The notes: a model not told the origin generated them from the letters alone. A stretch of 64,000 bases of DNA from Vibrio halioticoli NBRC 102217 (GCF_000496695.1 NZ_BAUJ01000005.1:1-64000), one strand, 5' to 3'. Positions 35,682-45,699 are shown, counted from the first letter of the stretch. Numbers and translations are program-made.

Positions 35682-36842
35682 TTACAGCGTCAGCGACAAA
35701 TTCAGACCAATACCCGCCTGAGTTTCATCCGCATAAGAGCCTGCAATATCAATATGTACAACATCGAATGGACTTAGACCAATACCGGCGGTAATACTGT
35801 CTTTAAAGTTTCCTTCTAGATCATGCTCATAACCTACGCGAAGCTGAGCCCAGTTAAATAGATTCCCTTCTACGCCAGCACGTACAAACTGAGTATCATC
35901 GGTGGTAATGTGTTTAAACCTTGTTTGCTTATTCAAATCACCATCAACCGCAACTGTGAAATACTCAAGTTGGTAAGCCACACCCATCGCAATGTTTGAG
36001 TCAACTTGATAGATGTGTGAAGTGCCCGATATTGGCGCGGTTTCAATCTCATTGCTGATCAAGTTCTTAGCGCTAAGACCGACAGACAACGCATGCCATT
36101 GATATAAAAAGCCTAGATCTAAATTAAACACGTTCTCTGTGTTCTTTGAATCATCGTAATCGCTCAATTCAAAATCATCTAAGCTGCTTTTGGAATAGTA
36201 GCTTTGTAACTGTTGAAACTTTGGTGAAACACCAACCGAAACACGATGCTCGCCAAACGAAAATTGCTTTGCCAATGTCACGCCAATATCCATAACGCCC
36301 ACGCCAATCACTGATGCTTCGGCGCTACGATACGCTTGCTCGATGGTAGCCCAATCTGAGCTATTAATTGGTTCCGCATCCACCATAGAAACCACATTCA
36401 CGTAGTTTTGACTAAACAAAGCCACAGATACCGCCTCAAAAGGAATCGCCACCGCAATCCCAACACTTGCTTCTGCAAACACTGGTGCATTTTCAGCAAC
36501 GGCATTAAAAGTATCGGCGAACTTGTCGATATCATCTTGGTTACTGTTTTCGTTCAAGTTATCTACGTTATCTTGCAAGTCGTTGATATCAGACAAAGTG
36601 TCATCTTGATCCAAGGCTCTCACGCCAATAGAAGGAAGCAAAATACCAAAGCGATCGCTTTCTTTACTATTTGCCAGTAAAGCTGGGTTAATAAAACTCG
36701 CCGATAAATAGTTGCCAGAGGCCACTCCTGTGCCACCCATAGCGGTTGTACGCCCATCTGCATAATAATTGCTGGCATGCGCTAGGTTAGAAATGGCAAA
36801 AAGTGCACCGAGCCCTACGCCAACTTTAGTTATGTATTTCAT
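35682..36842 (-). CDS. TraF-like (PF13729-type) outer-membrane barrel protein
   Basis: 386 residues. Signal peptide MKYITKVGVGLGALFAISNL with cleavage after HAS/AHA near residue 23, then YADGRTTAMGGTGVASGN and FINPALLA, the typical beginning of the 'conjugal transfer protein TraF' family common in Vibrio, and a C-terminal barrel ending LNLSLTL. Proteins of this family look like FadL/PorV-type barrels, and despite the database name nothing here suggests conjugation. A helical, acidic stretch (residues about 85-115) is unusual within a barrel. It is a single gene. Confidence 0.75.
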   Translation of the reverse strand: MKYITKVGVGLGALFAISNLAHASNYYADGRTTAMGGTGVASGNYLSASFINPALLANSKESDRFGILLPSIGVRALDQDDTLSDINDLQDNVDNLNENSNQDDIDKFADTFNAVAENAPVFAEASVGIAVAIPFEAVSVALFSQNYVNVVSMVDAEPINSSDWATIEQAYRSAEASVIGVGVMDIGVTLAKQFSFGEHRVSVGVSPKFQQLQSYYSKSSLDDFELSDYDDSKNTENVFNLDLGFLYQWHALSVGLSAKNLISNEIETAPISGTSHIYQVDSNIAMGVAYQLEYFTVAVDGDLNKQTRFKHITTDDTQFVRAGVEGNLFNWAQLRVGYEHDLEGNFKDSITAGIGLSPFDVVHIDIAGSYADETQAGIGLNLSLTL

Positions 36843-37330
36843 TGATATCCCTATAATTATTTTGTCTATGTTTGATTTTTCGAATGTCGCTCAAAATACT
36901 ATTGTTTCAACTTTAAATGCTAATTGATTCATATGATGAATATCAAAGTTGTGATGAATCTACCAGCAATGCAACAAAAAACGATTTCAACCATATGAAA
37001 GTTTTCTTTCATTCAAACTCATCGAATGCAAAGTAGATCAAGCATTGAGGCGTGTTGAATATGTAAACCGCCTGCAAAATTCAAGACCTGACCCCGCACT
37101 TTCCCGTTGGTGAAACGGGGGTTTTCATGTGTGAAAGGATGTTTTTGGTTTTTATGACTTGGGTTCGCTTTATATTTTTGGGGTTCTATTAATATAAGAC
37201 CTGGTTTATTTAATTTCCCTTCTATATAAATTCAAAGTTCTTCATCAACGTCGTGATGCATATATTAAATAGATTATTATGACGTCTTTGATTAGCTCAT
37301 TTATTCTCTGCTTATTATTGAGATATTATT
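36843..37330. other. Intergenic region between the TraF-like and TSUP genes
   Basis: 488 bp with divergent promoters. It holds REP element 3 (37073-37095), a CCCGTT-GGTG-AAACGGG hairpin at about 37103-37119 directly beside it, and TTCAT-ATG-ATGAA symmetry near 36929. No gene is seen. Confidence 0.5.
37073..37095 (-). repeat. REP element 3
   Basis: TGCAAAATTCAAG...ACCTGACCCC, the family element in reverse orientation, followed by a small GC-rich hairpin. Confidence 0.92.
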
Positions 37331-38068
37331 ATGATTGACGACTACTACTTTTATTTGACTGCTATTCCAGCGGTTCTGGTCTACGGCATTGGCAAAGGAG
37401 GATTTGGTGGCGGATTGGGGGTGATCGCCGTGCCTCTTATCGCTCTGACTATTCCTCCCTTTCAGGCGGCTTCCATTTTGTTGCCTATTTTGTGTGTCAT
37501 GGATATCTTTGCCGTAAAACATCATCACAGAAACTGTGACTACAAAGAGCTGAAGATGATTTTCCCGTATGCATTTATTGGTATTTTGATTGGCTCGGTG
37601 ATCATGGGAGTGGTATCGGATAAAGTAGTAGAAATCAGTATTGGTGCAGTGTCACTGCTATTTTGCGTGCAATATTACTTAGTGGGTCCTGCCAAAAGTT
37701 CCGGTAAAATCTCTTGCGGTATCTGGAGTACCTTATCAGGGATTTCTAGCACTATGATTCATGCCGGTGGCGGTCCAATTAGCATTTATTTGCTGCCTAA
37801 AAACCTGAATAAGATGGTGTTAGTGGGCACTATGGCGGTGTTATTTGCCATTATGAACCTGATTAAGCTGATTCCTTACGCTTACTTTGGTCAATTTGAC
37901 TCACAAAACCTGCTGACTTCACTGGTGCTTCTTCCTCTTGCGCCAATTGGCGTGAAGCTTGGCGTATTCTTATTAAATATTGCTTCGCAGCAACAAGTGT
38001 ATCGTATTTGTTATTTCCTACTGCTTCTTTCTGGTGCTAAATTATTACATTCTGGCTTAATGGGATAA
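37331..38068 (+). CDS. TSUP-family (TauE/SafE) membrane transporter
   Basis: 245 residues, seven to eight hydrophobic segments. GKGGFGGGLGVIAVPLIAL near residue 18 and its half-repeat HAGGGPISIYLLP near residue 145 are the glycine-rich signatures of the TauE/SafE family, which export or import sulfonates, sulfite and other small organic anions. It converges on the molybdoenzyme operon and shares a terminator with it. Functional association is plausible from position only. Confidence 0.85.
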   Translation: MIDDYYFYLTAIPAVLVYGIGKGGFGGGLGVIAVPLIALTIPPFQAASILLPILCVMDIFAVKHHHRNCDYKELKMIFPYAFIGILIGSVIMGVVSDKVVEISIGAVSLLFCVQYYLVGPAKSSGKISCGIWSTLSGISSTMIHAGGGPISIYLLPKNLNKMVLVGTMAVLFAIMNLIKLIPYAYFGQFDSQNLLTSLVLLPLAPIGVKLGVFLLNIASQQQVYRICYFLLLLSGAKLLHSGLMG

Positions 38069-38120
38069 GCCTGTTTTTTATATTTAAGTTAATTTTAGTC
38101 ATTAACTATTCACCCAAAGA

Positions 38121-38155
38121 AAAACCCCAAAGGCTAATTTAGCATTTGGGGTTTT
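38121..38155. terminator. Terminator between the TSUP gene and the molybdoenzyme operon
   Basis: AAAACCCCAAA pairs with TTTGGGGTTTT; symmetrical and suited to both directions. Confidence 0.88.
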
Positions 38156-38184
38156 ATTTATTGGTTCACTGCTTGTCTATATTG

Positions 38185-39042
38185 TTACTCTAAGACAAGA
38201 ACACCTAAGTTAATACTGTCTTCTAGCACCAGTGACGTTTCATACTGGCCTTTCGGATGAGAGACCTTAATCGTGTACGGTTCAGGGCTTTCAGTTAAGT
38301 CATCAAACTTAAAGTCACCGAAGTAATCGGTATTGAGATCGGCAATCTTGTTACCGTTTTGGCTTAGACTCACAATCGCAGACTCTACACAATCAGACAC
38401 TCCATCAACGGTCATAATGACCGAACCTGCGATGTGCTGCTTATTAAAACGATGTAGGTTTTTATACCAAATTCTAGGGCGCGTGCCGTGCTCTGGATGA
38501 AGCACTTGCAAGTTATCACGCTTGGCGGTTTCTTCCATTTCTTGGTCACTGGTTTTCACTGACTGCAATGCACCTGTTGCACAAGACTGCACACAACGTG
38601 GCTCTTTCCAGCCGTTATCTAGTAAGTGCGCATCAAAGAACCATTTTTGCGGTAGCGATAACTCTTCGTTCCACCAAATGTGCCCGTAAGGACAGGTTTT
38701 CACTAAGCGCTCTTGCCCTTTCGCTTTGATAGGATCGATGATCACAATCCCGTCATCACGTTGATAAATCTCACCATTTTTGGCCGCTTTCACACATGGC
38801 GCATCTTTACACTGGTTACACATTGTCGGCAGGTAAGCAACGTCAACTAATGAGCCACTGCCTCTTTCTCTGCGTTTAATATCAATCCAGCGATGTCCAT
38901 GGCGAGGCTGTTCTTCGGTGTAACCTGGGAAGCTGTTACCGCAATATTCGTCTTTGTCAGCCATGAAACAGTTGTTACAGTTTTCGCAGCGCTCTACGTC
39001 TACGATCAGGTTCCAAGTTTGGATTACTTGTTGATTTTCCAT
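38185..39042 (-). CDS. Iron-sulfur subunit of a transhydroxylase-like molybdoenzyme
   Basis: 285 residues from ATG at 39042, two bases after the large-subunit stop, with GGGAGAG upstream. It resembles the small subunit of Pelobacter pyrogallol-phloroglucinol transhydroxylase: CENCNNCFM, RHGHRWIDIKRRERG, MCNQCKDAPC, DGIVIIDPIKAKGQ and TCPYGHIWWNEE, then a C-terminal beta-sandwich (Cna-B-like, residues 205-285) ending in EDSINLGVLVLE. Ten cluster-type Cys are seen (19, 22, 25, 34, 75, 78, 83, 117, 150, 154). The CxxC pair expected around residues 134-137 is replaced by WFFD, so one of the three [4Fe-4S] clusters is probably altered or lost. No signal peptide; cytoplasmic. Confidence 0.88.
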   Translation of the reverse strand: MENQQVIQTWNLIVDVERCENCNNCFMADKDEYCGNSFPGYTEEQPRHGHRWIDIKRRERGSGSLVDVAYLPTMCNQCKDAPCVKAAKNGEIYQRDDGIVIIDPIKAKGQERLVKTCPYGHIWWNEELSLPQKWFFDAHLLDNGWKEPRCVQSCATGALQSVKTSDQEMEETAKRDNLQVLHPEHGTRPRIWYKNLHRFNKQHIAGSVIMTVDGVSDCVESAIVSLSQNGNKIADLNTDYFGDFKFDDLTESPEPYTIKVSHPKGQYETSLVLEDSINLGVLVLE

Positions 39043-39044
39043 AA

Positions 39045-42020
39045 TTACTCTCCCTCCCATACACGGATATTCACTAAGCAAGAGTTACATGCCGTTGAGT
39101 GTGACTTTTTAATAATTGGACGGCTTGGGGTTAATGTATTTACCGATCCGCCGCGATCTGGTGAGCGTCCTGGTTCGCCAATTGGCTCATAGAGCGCAGA
39201 AGATTCATAAGAGTGCACCGTACCTGCTGGTACACGGCTGGTAATATGAGCGGCACATAACACAGAACCACGATCATTAAATACTTCAACGATTTGGTTA
39301 TGCTTAATACCACGACTCTTCGCATCAGCGTCATTAAGACGAATAATCCAATAGAAGTACCCATCAATCTCAACGCGGTGATCGTGGATATCATTGATAT
39401 AAGAATCCTTGCCATCCATCATGGTATGGAAGCTGTATCGGCTATGCGGAGAGATCATCTGTAATGGATATTTCTCGTACAACTCACCCGAGTGTGGCCC
39501 TTCCCAAGACGGAATGTACTTGGTCATAATTGGACGCTCAGGATCATCAGGAGCAAAGCGTTTTAAGCTGTTACAGACAAATTCAATCTTGCCACTTTGC
39601 GTTTGTAGCCCCTCTTTAAAACCTTCTTTATATTCAGAAGGAAGCGGATTCATCTCTGGCACATCTTTCTTACGCCCTTCGTAATACCAGCGCCATGACA
39701 CAGGGTCTCGGTGCTCTTCTTTCGGCGGTGGAACCACATAGTAACCACGTTTTAAGAATTGCTTCCAAGAGATCTTGCTTGGTAAATCTGTACCATTAAA
39801 TAAACGGCGTACCCATTCAAGCTCTGAAGTCCCTTCACTGTAGTAAGCTCCTAGACCTAGCTTAGAAGCAATCATGCGGAAGATTTCGTAGTCAGATTTA
39901 GACTCACCTAACGGTTCAATACACTTATGCTGAATGGTCACAACGCGGTGGTTTACCTGCGTATAACAGTGATGGATATAACCGCCACAGTTTGCAAACT
40001 CACCAATATCCCAACGCTCAAAGTTAGTACAAGCTGGAAGAATAACGTCTGCAAATTTCGCCTCACCTTCTAACCAAATAGATTGGTTGACGACCGTTTC
40101 TAGATTCGGGCTACGATACATGTGCGCGTAGCGGTTTGAATCGTTCATGGTGCCAAAGTGAGAGCCACCGTATTTATAGTACATCTTGATTGGAGCGTGG
40201 CCTGGTGCAGGGTATTTATACTCAAAGAACTGCCCTTCAATTGACTTAGTATCGGTCGGATAGCCGGTCACTTCTCCTTCTAAAATCGCTTCAGGGATCT
40301 TCAGCCTTGGCACTACCTGCTTGACCGTATTCATAGTCATTACTTGTGGCATACGCTGATACATGTTCACGCCAACACCAGTGCCTTCGTAGTCACCTGA
40401 CAAACCGCCTTCAGAGTATCCAGGGAAGAAGAAACGCGTATCCACCGGAGTACCTTGTTGCAAACAACCCATGTTCACGCCCGGCTTACCAATGCCTTGC
40501 ATCGCCATTAAGCACACCATAGAGCGTGCCCACTCGGCGCCCGTTGCACTGCGACATGCAGAGCCAAAGCCTTGAATACCACCCGCAGCTAGATAAACGC
40601 GTTTTGAACCCCATTTTCTTGCCAATGCACGCACATCATGTGCTGGAATTCCGGTTTCGTCTTCCTGCCACTCCGGCGTTTTCGGGATGCCGTCTTCGTT
40701 ACCCAATACGTACTCTTGCCACTCAGCAAAACCTTCGGTTTTATCAGCGACAAAGTCTTTGTCGTATAGACCTTCTTTCATCCATACATAAGCAATCGCA
40801 AGCGCCATTGCATTACTGGTAGAAGGCTTAGTGCCAAACCATTTACCGCCAAGCAGTGCTGCGGTGTGGTTGTAGAATGGGTCGATATGCACAAACTCAA
40901 TACCGAGCTGTTTTGCCCACAAGCGACGCTGCGTCCCTTCCATAGCGCCGTACACGCCGCTAGTAGACTCAGGATCCGCTGACCAAAATACGATCATATC
41001 TGTATGTTGCAGTGCATCTTCTACCGTTGAATAGGTATCTGGCGCGCCAAGACGAATTGAATTTCCCCAGTGGTGCATTGCGCCCCAATAGAAGCCTTCC
41101 CAACTGTCTGGGTTGTGCGATACATACGAAGTACCGATAGTATTAAAGAAGCGTGGACGAGCCGATAGCCAATAGCCTAAGTTACCCCAAGTATGGTGCG
41201 AGCCAGAACCGTTCATAATCGCGCCCGGTCCAAATTCTTTTTTCACGCGCACAATTTCTTTAGCCACTATATCAGTGGCTTCTTCCCAGCTAATGCGTTC
41301 GTAGCCTGAAATACCACGGTTTTGGGGATTACGCTCGCCATCTGGATCAAAATCGACACGCTTCATTGGGTACAAAATACGATCTTTAGAATAGATAGTA
41401 GATTTGATGCCTTGCGTATGCGGGCTTACCGTCACTTTATTGGTCGGTGTAAATTCTTTACCGCGGGCTTTGATTGTCCAAGGCTTAGCGTCATCCTCAG
41501 CCAAATCAATTGGCGTAATACGAATGATTTTGTCGTCTTTAACAAATACGAAAACCGGACCACCATTGGTGTTGTTCACATAGCGCATCGTGCCATCTGG
41601 CATTGGGGTGCCATACTTAACTTGGTTGTCCATGATAGCGCCAAGAATATCGGTGAAATGCACCACTACGGTGTCATCTTCTTTACCACAAATATCCACT
41701 TTAAATAATTTTGCCAGATCAATCACATCTTGATAATCGCGCCACGGCACCATCATCTTCATGGCGTCTTCTGCTGACTCAAATGTCATGACCACATCAC
41801 AATTAATGTCTTTTTTTGATTGAGATCTTACTTTGCCGTTATTAAATTTAAAAACTCGCCCAACATCTGACGTTCGAATACAAATACACGCCGTGAAATC
41901 TTTTTGAGAAACAAGGGCTTTAAACTTTCGGTCTTTTTTAGTTAATACATTTATTGTATGAGTTAAACCAAATAAAATTACTTTTAATTGTTTATCTGCT
42001 GCGATATTAGGAATCTTCAT
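39045..42020 (-). CDS. Molybdopterin large subunit, pyrogallol transhydroxylase-like (AthL-type), with N-terminal extension
   Basis: 991 residues. From residue about 150 it follows the Pelobacter transhydroxylase large subunit, a DMSO-reductase-family enzyme that moves a hydroxyl group between phenols without net redox change. With a constant offset of 131, His275, Asp305, Ser306 (Mo ligand) and Tyr535 match that enzyme's His144, Asp174, Ser175 and Tyr404 as I recall them; NPDSWEG and FPGYSEGG surround them. The first about 145 residues have no counterpart and look like an SCP2/sterol-carrier-type domain ([15 protein letters not shown]). There is no twin-arginine signal, so the enzyme is cytoplasmic. 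ATG at 42020 has GGAG nearby and a sigma-54 promoter upstream. The substrate is inferred, not shown. Confidence 0.85.
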   Translation of the reverse strand: MKIPNIAADKQLKVILFGLTHTINVLTKKDRKFKALVSQKDFTACICIRTSDVGRVFKFNNGKVRSQSKKDINCDVVMTFESAEDAMKMMVPWRDYQDVIDLAKLFKVDICGKEDDTVVVHFTDILGAIMDNQVKYGTPMPDGTMRYVNNTNGGPVFVFVKDDKIIRITPIDLAEDDAKPWTIKARGKEFTPTNKVTVSPHTQGIKSTIYSKDRILYPMKRVDFDPDGERNPQNRGISGYERISWEEATDIVAKEIVRVKKEFGPGAIMNGSGSHHTWGNLGYWLSARPRFFNTIGTSYVSHNPDSWEGFYWGAMHHWGNSIRLGAPDTYSTVEDALQHTDMIVFWSADPESTSGVYGAMEGTQRRLWAKQLGIEFVHIDPFYNHTAALLGGKWFGTKPSTSNAMALAIAYVWMKEGLYDKDFVADKTEGFAEWQEYVLGNEDGIPKTPEWQEDETGIPAHDVRALARKWGSKRVYLAAGGIQGFGSACRSATGAEWARSMVCLMAMQGIGKPGVNMGCLQQGTPVDTRFFFPGYSEGGLSGDYEGTGVGVNMYQRMPQVMTMNTVKQVVPRLKIPEAILEGEVTGYPTDTKSIEGQFFEYKYPAPGHAPIKMYYKYGGSHFGTMNDSNRYAHMYRSPNLETVVNQSIWLEGEAKFADVILPACTNFERWDIGEFANCGGYIHHCYTQVNHRVVTIQHKCIEPLGESKSDYEIFRMIASKLGLGAYYSEGTSELEWVRRLFNGTDLPSKISWKQFLKRGYYVVPPPKEEHRDPVSWRWYYEGRKKDVPEMNPLPSEYKEGFKEGLQTQSGKIEFVCNSLKRFAPDDPERPIMTKYIPSWEGPHSGELYEKYPLQMISPHSRYSFHTMMDGKDSYINDIHDHRVEIDGYFYWIIRLNDADAKSRGIKHNQIVEVFNDRGSVLCAAHITSRVPAGTVHSYESSALYEPIGEPGRSPDRGGSVNTLTPSRPIIKKSHSTACNSCLVNIRVWEGE

Positions 42021-42060
42021 CCAATTACTCCACTAACAACTTAAATAGTTATCTACATAC

Positions 42061-42076
42061 TGCAAAATGCAAGCCA
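42061..42076 (-). promoter_or_regulatory. Sigma-54 (-24/-12) promoter of the molybdoenzyme operon
   Basis: Read on the minus strand the site is TGGCTTGCATTTTGCA: GG and GC are separated by exactly ten bases, matching TGGC-N7-TTGCA. It would start transcription about 30 bp before the ATG at 42020. The divergent neighbour encodes a GAFTGA-type sigma-54 activator, which supports the call. Confidence 0.75.
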
Positions 42077-42170
42077 ACATTTTTAATTATTAATTTATGG
42101 ATCTCTATCACCTTAAATCAAAACTAAATAATGATCTTAATCAGTTTTTAGATAATAGGACTCAAGATAG

Positions 42171-42219
42171 AATAGGAAATATCACAGCGCTATTAAATAT
42201 CATAACGATATTTCCTATT
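42171..42219. promoter_or_regulatory. 13-bp perfect inverted repeat, probable activator binding site
   Basis: AATAGGAAATATC (42171-42183) faces GATATTTCCTATT (42207-42219) across 23 bp. It lies about 95-160 bp upstream of the -24/-12 promoter and 28 bp before the activator gene, a fitting place for an enhancer and for autoregulation. Confidence 0.6.
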
Positions 42220-42246
42220 TATAATAAATTTAAGTGAAGCCCCCTT

Positions 42247-43782
42247 ATGGATAAAGACAGTTTTTACAAACAAGCGGTAGAAGCCCTGACTGGAAGCTTA
42301 AACTTGCATCATGGCCTACAAAGTTGCCTGCAATTTATGACTGAAGTTATCCCTGGCGATGTGTTATCTGTGCACCTATGGGATGAAAACCTGTGCTCGC
42401 TACGAATTATCGCCTCTGCGGACATGACCAGCAGTCGCGCCTGCAACATTATTATCCCTATAGAAGAAGACTTTCGTTACATTCCACGCTGGGAGCAGAC
42501 TAATGATGTAAAAGCGGTCAATGATTATCAAGACGACCCCATTAGCGCCAAAGTTCAAGAACATCTGAAATCCATATATGGCAATCATACTTACTCACAT
42601 ATGATTTCAAGAATAAAAATCGGCGAGCAACGTATTTGCGATATCGCACTATTGGCAAGAGGGGAAAATCGCTTTACCTCTTTGCATACTGAACTGTTCT
42701 CATCACTAAACTCCCCGTTTGGTATCGCAGTATCAAATAGCATTAAACACTTAGAAATCAAGCAAATGCATGAAAACCTATTGAAAGAAAACCAACACCT
42801 AAAACATAAGATAGCCGGCATAAATCGTATTGATGTTATTGGTTGTGACAGTGGTTTAAAACAAACCATGCAGCAGGTAAAAGCTATTGCGCTCACGGAT
42901 GCACCAGTACTTATCTTAGGAGAAACCGGTGTTGGCAAAGACGTTATAGCCAATGAAATCCAAGCTCTATCAGCACGTAAAGACGAACCGTTTATTCGAG
43001 TAAACTGCGGCGCTATCCCTGAAAGCCTTATAGACAGTGAGTTATTTGGCCATGAAAAAGGCGCCTTTACTGGAGCAATTGAGCGTCAAATAGGTCGCTT
43101 TGAACGAGCGAATAAAGGCACACTCTTCTTAGACGAAATTGGTGAGCTTTCAAAACAAGCCCAAGTGCGCCTATTACGCGTTCTGCAAAACGGTGAAATG
43201 GAGCGCATTGGCAGTAATGCAACCATTAAAGTGGATGTGCGTATTATAGCGGCAACCAACCGCTCTTTAGATAAGATGGTAGAGAACAATACGTTCCGCG
43301 CCGATTTATACTATCGCTTGTGTCTATTCCCTATCACTGTGCCGCCATTAAGGGAACGCCTAGAAGACATCCCTCTATTTGCTAACCACTTTATCTCTCA
43401 GTGTTGTAATAAGTTACATGTCCCACGACCTGAGATTGCACTGGGTGAGATTTCTAACCTGCAAAGCTACCACTGGCCAGGTAATGTACGAGAGCTTGCC
43501 AATATTATTGAACGCTCTGTCATTAGTTGTCAGGGGGCAGAGCTGACTTTTTGTACCGTTGAACCCGATCAAACCCCGTACATTTTATCAACGCAACAAG
43601 ATCCAGAGACTATGTTCTTCACCTTAGATGAAATAAATAAGAACCATATAGAGAAGGTTCTCTTATTTACTAAAGGAAAAATACAAGGTGCAAATGGCGC
43701 AGCTGAAATATTAGACATAAATCCACATACACTGAGAAGCCGTATTAAAAAACTTGGAATTCAAGTTCATACACTTCATTAA
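42247..43782 (+). CDS. Sigma-54-dependent transcriptional activator with GAF-type sensor domain
   Basis: 511 residues. Residues 1-180 form a GAF-like input domain as in NorR/FhlA. The AAA+ domain has Walker A GETGVGKD (225-232), the sigma-54 contact loop GAFTGA (272-277), Walker B TLFLDEIGE and the Arg-finger region RADLYYRL. The C-terminal Fis-type helix-turn-helix ends ANGAAEILDINPHTLRSRIKKLGI. It is divergent from the transhydroxylase-like operon and upstream of the symporter operon; both are likely targets. The GAF domain suggests direct sensing of a small molecule, perhaps the enzyme's substrate. Confidence 0.93.
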   Translation: MDKDSFYKQAVEALTGSLNLHHGLQSCLQFMTEVIPGDVLSVHLWDENLCSLRIIASADMTSSRACNIIIPIEEDFRYIPRWEQTNDVKAVNDYQDDPISAKVQEHLKSIYGNHTYSHMISRIKIGEQRICDIALLARGENRFTSLHTELFSSLNSPFGIAVSNSIKHLEIKQMHENLLKENQHLKHKIAGINRIDVIGCDSGLKQTMQQVKAIALTDAPVLILGETGVGKDVIANEIQALSARKDEPFIRVNCGAIPESLIDSELFGHEKGAFTGAIERQIGRFERANKGTLFLDEIGELSKQAQVRLLRVLQNGEMERIGSNATIKVDVRIIAATNRSLDKMVENNTFRADLYYRLCLFPITVPPLRERLEDIPLFANHFISQCCNKLHVPRPEIALGEISNLQSYHWPGNVRELANIIERSVISCQGAELTFCTVEPDQTPYILSTQQDPETMFFTLDEINKNHIEKVLLFTKGKIQGANGAAEILDINPHTLRSRIKKLGIQVHTLH

Positions 43783-44091
43783 TGGGAAAACTAATACCAT
43801 ACGTCGAAAAATGAAAATAAAACACATCACACTTATTCTATCTATTTATTGAACAATGTAGATTTAGCTCATGTATTTTTAAATTTTGAAATAGTATTTA
43901 GTGATCCAGCCTATATTATTAATAAAACTTATATGCCTGTGAGATTAAACTATATTTCTTTTATGAAATATCGATTCTTATCCATGCAAAATAATTGATA
44001 TGAATAGTGATGCGCTTCGATTTTTTATATTGATATTTATCTCATTATAAACGCTGAATTTACGGATAATATCAATTAAGAGGTCTTAAAT
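43783..44091. other. Leader region of the symporter operon
   Basis: 309 bp, very AT-rich. TTGATATTTATC (about 44028) faces GGATAATATCAA (about 44066) as an imperfect inverted repeat close to the ribosome site (AGAGG). No GG-N10-GC sigma-54 promoter was found by eye, and no gene. Confidence 0.4.
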
Positions 44092-45570
44092 ATGAACTCA
44101 GTTTTAATCATGGTACTTCTTTATAATCTCGTCGTTATTGGCGGGATTGGGTGGTACTTAAATCAACAAGATAAAGCATCGGGGCGTGTCACCGACATGG
44201 CACGTGGTGGTGCTGATGCAAATATCGCAATGTTTTCTGTTACGCTCGCCATCACCTACTTAGGTTCGGCGCACGTATATGGACTGATGGAAATGTCCTA
44301 CGGAATGGGTGCGGTAGCGCTTTGGTTCTGTTTTGCCCACACCATACTAATGTGTGTTATTTGTATGGGTACTGGGCGCTGGGTTCGTCGTTTAGGATGT
44401 TCAACCATTCCTGAGCTACAAGGCAACTTATTTGGCAAACAAATGCGTAACCTAACTGCATGTATTAGTGCAATGGTGGTATTTGGTCTAGTCTCTCTTG
44501 AAACTCAAGCGATTGGTATTGCACTGTCTGCGACCAGTGGTTGGTCACTTCCTTTCTCAATCATTGTTGGTGCTTTCCTTGGTTTAGCGTATGTCACTAT
44601 GGGTGGCATTAAGCAAACCATGTGGGTAAACCTAGTCAACGCTGTCGTAATGTATAGCTCAATTATTATTGCTGCGGTTTACTTAGGCTTCGTTCTACCT
44701 GAAGGTTGGGATGGCGTTCGCCAATTCTATATCGACAATGGTCAAGAATTTAAACTGAGCATTTTCGGTACGCCAGACCTACTATTTGGTTTTGGTATTG
44801 CCACTGTTTTCTCCGTAGTATTCTCTCAATCTGTTAACCAGCAAGGTATGGCTGCGGCTATGTCTGCAAAAGACGAATCGGTTATCCGTCGTTCAATCTG
44901 GATTGCCGCTCCTATCAACGGCATCTTTGGTGTATTCCCTGTACTTGTCGGTCTAGCGGCATTTACTATTCCTGAATTTGCGGAACTGGGTCCTAAACTT
45001 GCGGGCGCAACCTTAGTGGTGAAACTGCTACCAACATGGTTAGTCGTCATGCTACAAGCCGGTTTTGTGGGTGCGCTACTGTCTACTTACGCAATGACCG
45101 TATTGGCTCCTGCTACTATCTTCACCAAAGACATCATTCAGGCAAACCGCAAAACGCCAATGACGCCGATCGAAGAGAAGAGAACCATTCAGCGCCTTAT
45201 CATTGCGTTCGGCTCTGTTGCTGCAGTACTGACCTTCTTTAACCAACCGGCTATTGTACCGGCTATCAACTGGCTATTTGCATGGTTGGCTCCGTTATTC
45301 TTCGTCACAGTTGCAGGACTATTCTGGAAACGAAACACCAATGTGGCAGTTACTGTATTGCTAGTATCTTGGGCGTGTAACATGATTTGGACTATCCGTC
45401 CGCTGAAACATGCCATCATCGAAGTACTGCCAATGACGGCACGTCTAGAAAATGCTCATATCACGGCATCGGTTGCCTTTATCTTAACCATTGTATTGCT
45501 GATGTTTGCTGGTGAATCTAAACCTGCAAAACTTCGTTCAAAAACGATGACACAAGCAAGCTCCCACTAG
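44092..45570 (+). CDS. Sodium:solute symporter (SSS family)
   Basis: 492 residues with about thirteen hydrophobic segments. Family features include the N-terminal RVTDMARGGADANIAMFSVT with TYLGSAHVYG, GRWVRRLGCSTIPE and the Na+-site region LETQAIGIALSAT. The family imports sugars, carboxylates, aromatic acids and other solutes with Na+; the substrate cannot be read here. ATG at 44092 follows AAGAGG. Two tiny membrane-protein genes follow within 12 bp and are probably accessory subunits. Its position next to the activator suggests uptake of the molybdoenzyme substrate. Confidence 0.9.
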   Translation: MNSVLIMVLLYNLVVIGGIGWYLNQQDKASGRVTDMARGGADANIAMFSVTLAITYLGSAHVYGLMEMSYGMGAVALWFCFAHTILMCVICMGTGRWVRRLGCSTIPELQGNLFGKQMRNLTACISAMVVFGLVSLETQAIGIALSATSGWSLPFSIIVGAFLGLAYVTMGGIKQTMWVNLVNAVVMYSSIIIAAVYLGFVLPEGWDGVRQFYIDNGQEFKLSIFGTPDLLFGFGIATVFSVVFSQSVNQQGMAAAMSAKDESVIRRSIWIAAPINGIFGVFPVLVGLAAFTIPEFAELGPKLAGATLVVKLLPTWLVVMLQAGFVGALLSTYAMTVLAPATIFTKDIIQANRKTPMTPIEEKRTIQRLIIAFGSVAAVLTFFNQPAIVPAINWLFAWLAPLFFVTVAGLFWKRNTNVAVTVLLVSWACNMIWTIRPLKHAIIEVLPMTARLENAHITASVAFILTIVLLMFAGESKPAKLRSKTMTQASSH

Positions 45571-45582
45571 AAGGAATCGCAG

Positions 45583-45699
45583 ATGAATCTTGCATTTGAA
45601 ATTTTTTTACAGGCACTAACGATGATTTTTTCGATAACTATTATCTCTGTGGTTATCGCTAAATTAATAGGTATTTACTCAGACGAGGACAAAAAATGA
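45583..45699 (+). CDS. Tiny membrane protein, probable symporter accessory subunit
   Basis: 38 residues, 12 bp after the symporter, with AAGGAATCGCAG before the ATG. One hydrophobic helix (about residues 8-31, MIFSITIISVVIAKLIG in its core) and an acidic tail (SDEDKK). Its stop overlaps the next start as ATGA (45696-45699), which argues for genuine translation. Many SSS transporters have such small companions; the family of this one is not recognised. Confidence 0.65.
   Translation: MNLAFEIFLQALTMIFSITIISVVIAKLIGIYSDEDKK

Noticed and set aside
35682-36842. Evidence for conjugation from the 'TraF' family name
   Set aside because: The family is an outer-membrane barrel; no other transfer genes are in the window.
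37101-37120. Small CCCGTT/AACGGG hairpin as a terminator
   Set aside because: It is short, follows no gene in the right direction and abuts a REP element, so it is more likely part of that repeat region.
39045-42020. Calling the large subunit a DMSO or nitrate reductase
   Set aside because: It lacks a Tat signal and an N-terminal Fe-S motif, and the catalytic pattern fits transhydroxylase throughout.
43783-44091. Sigma-54 promoter ahead of the symporter
   Set aside because: No GG-N10-GC arrangement could be found by eye on the plus strand, so none is claimed.
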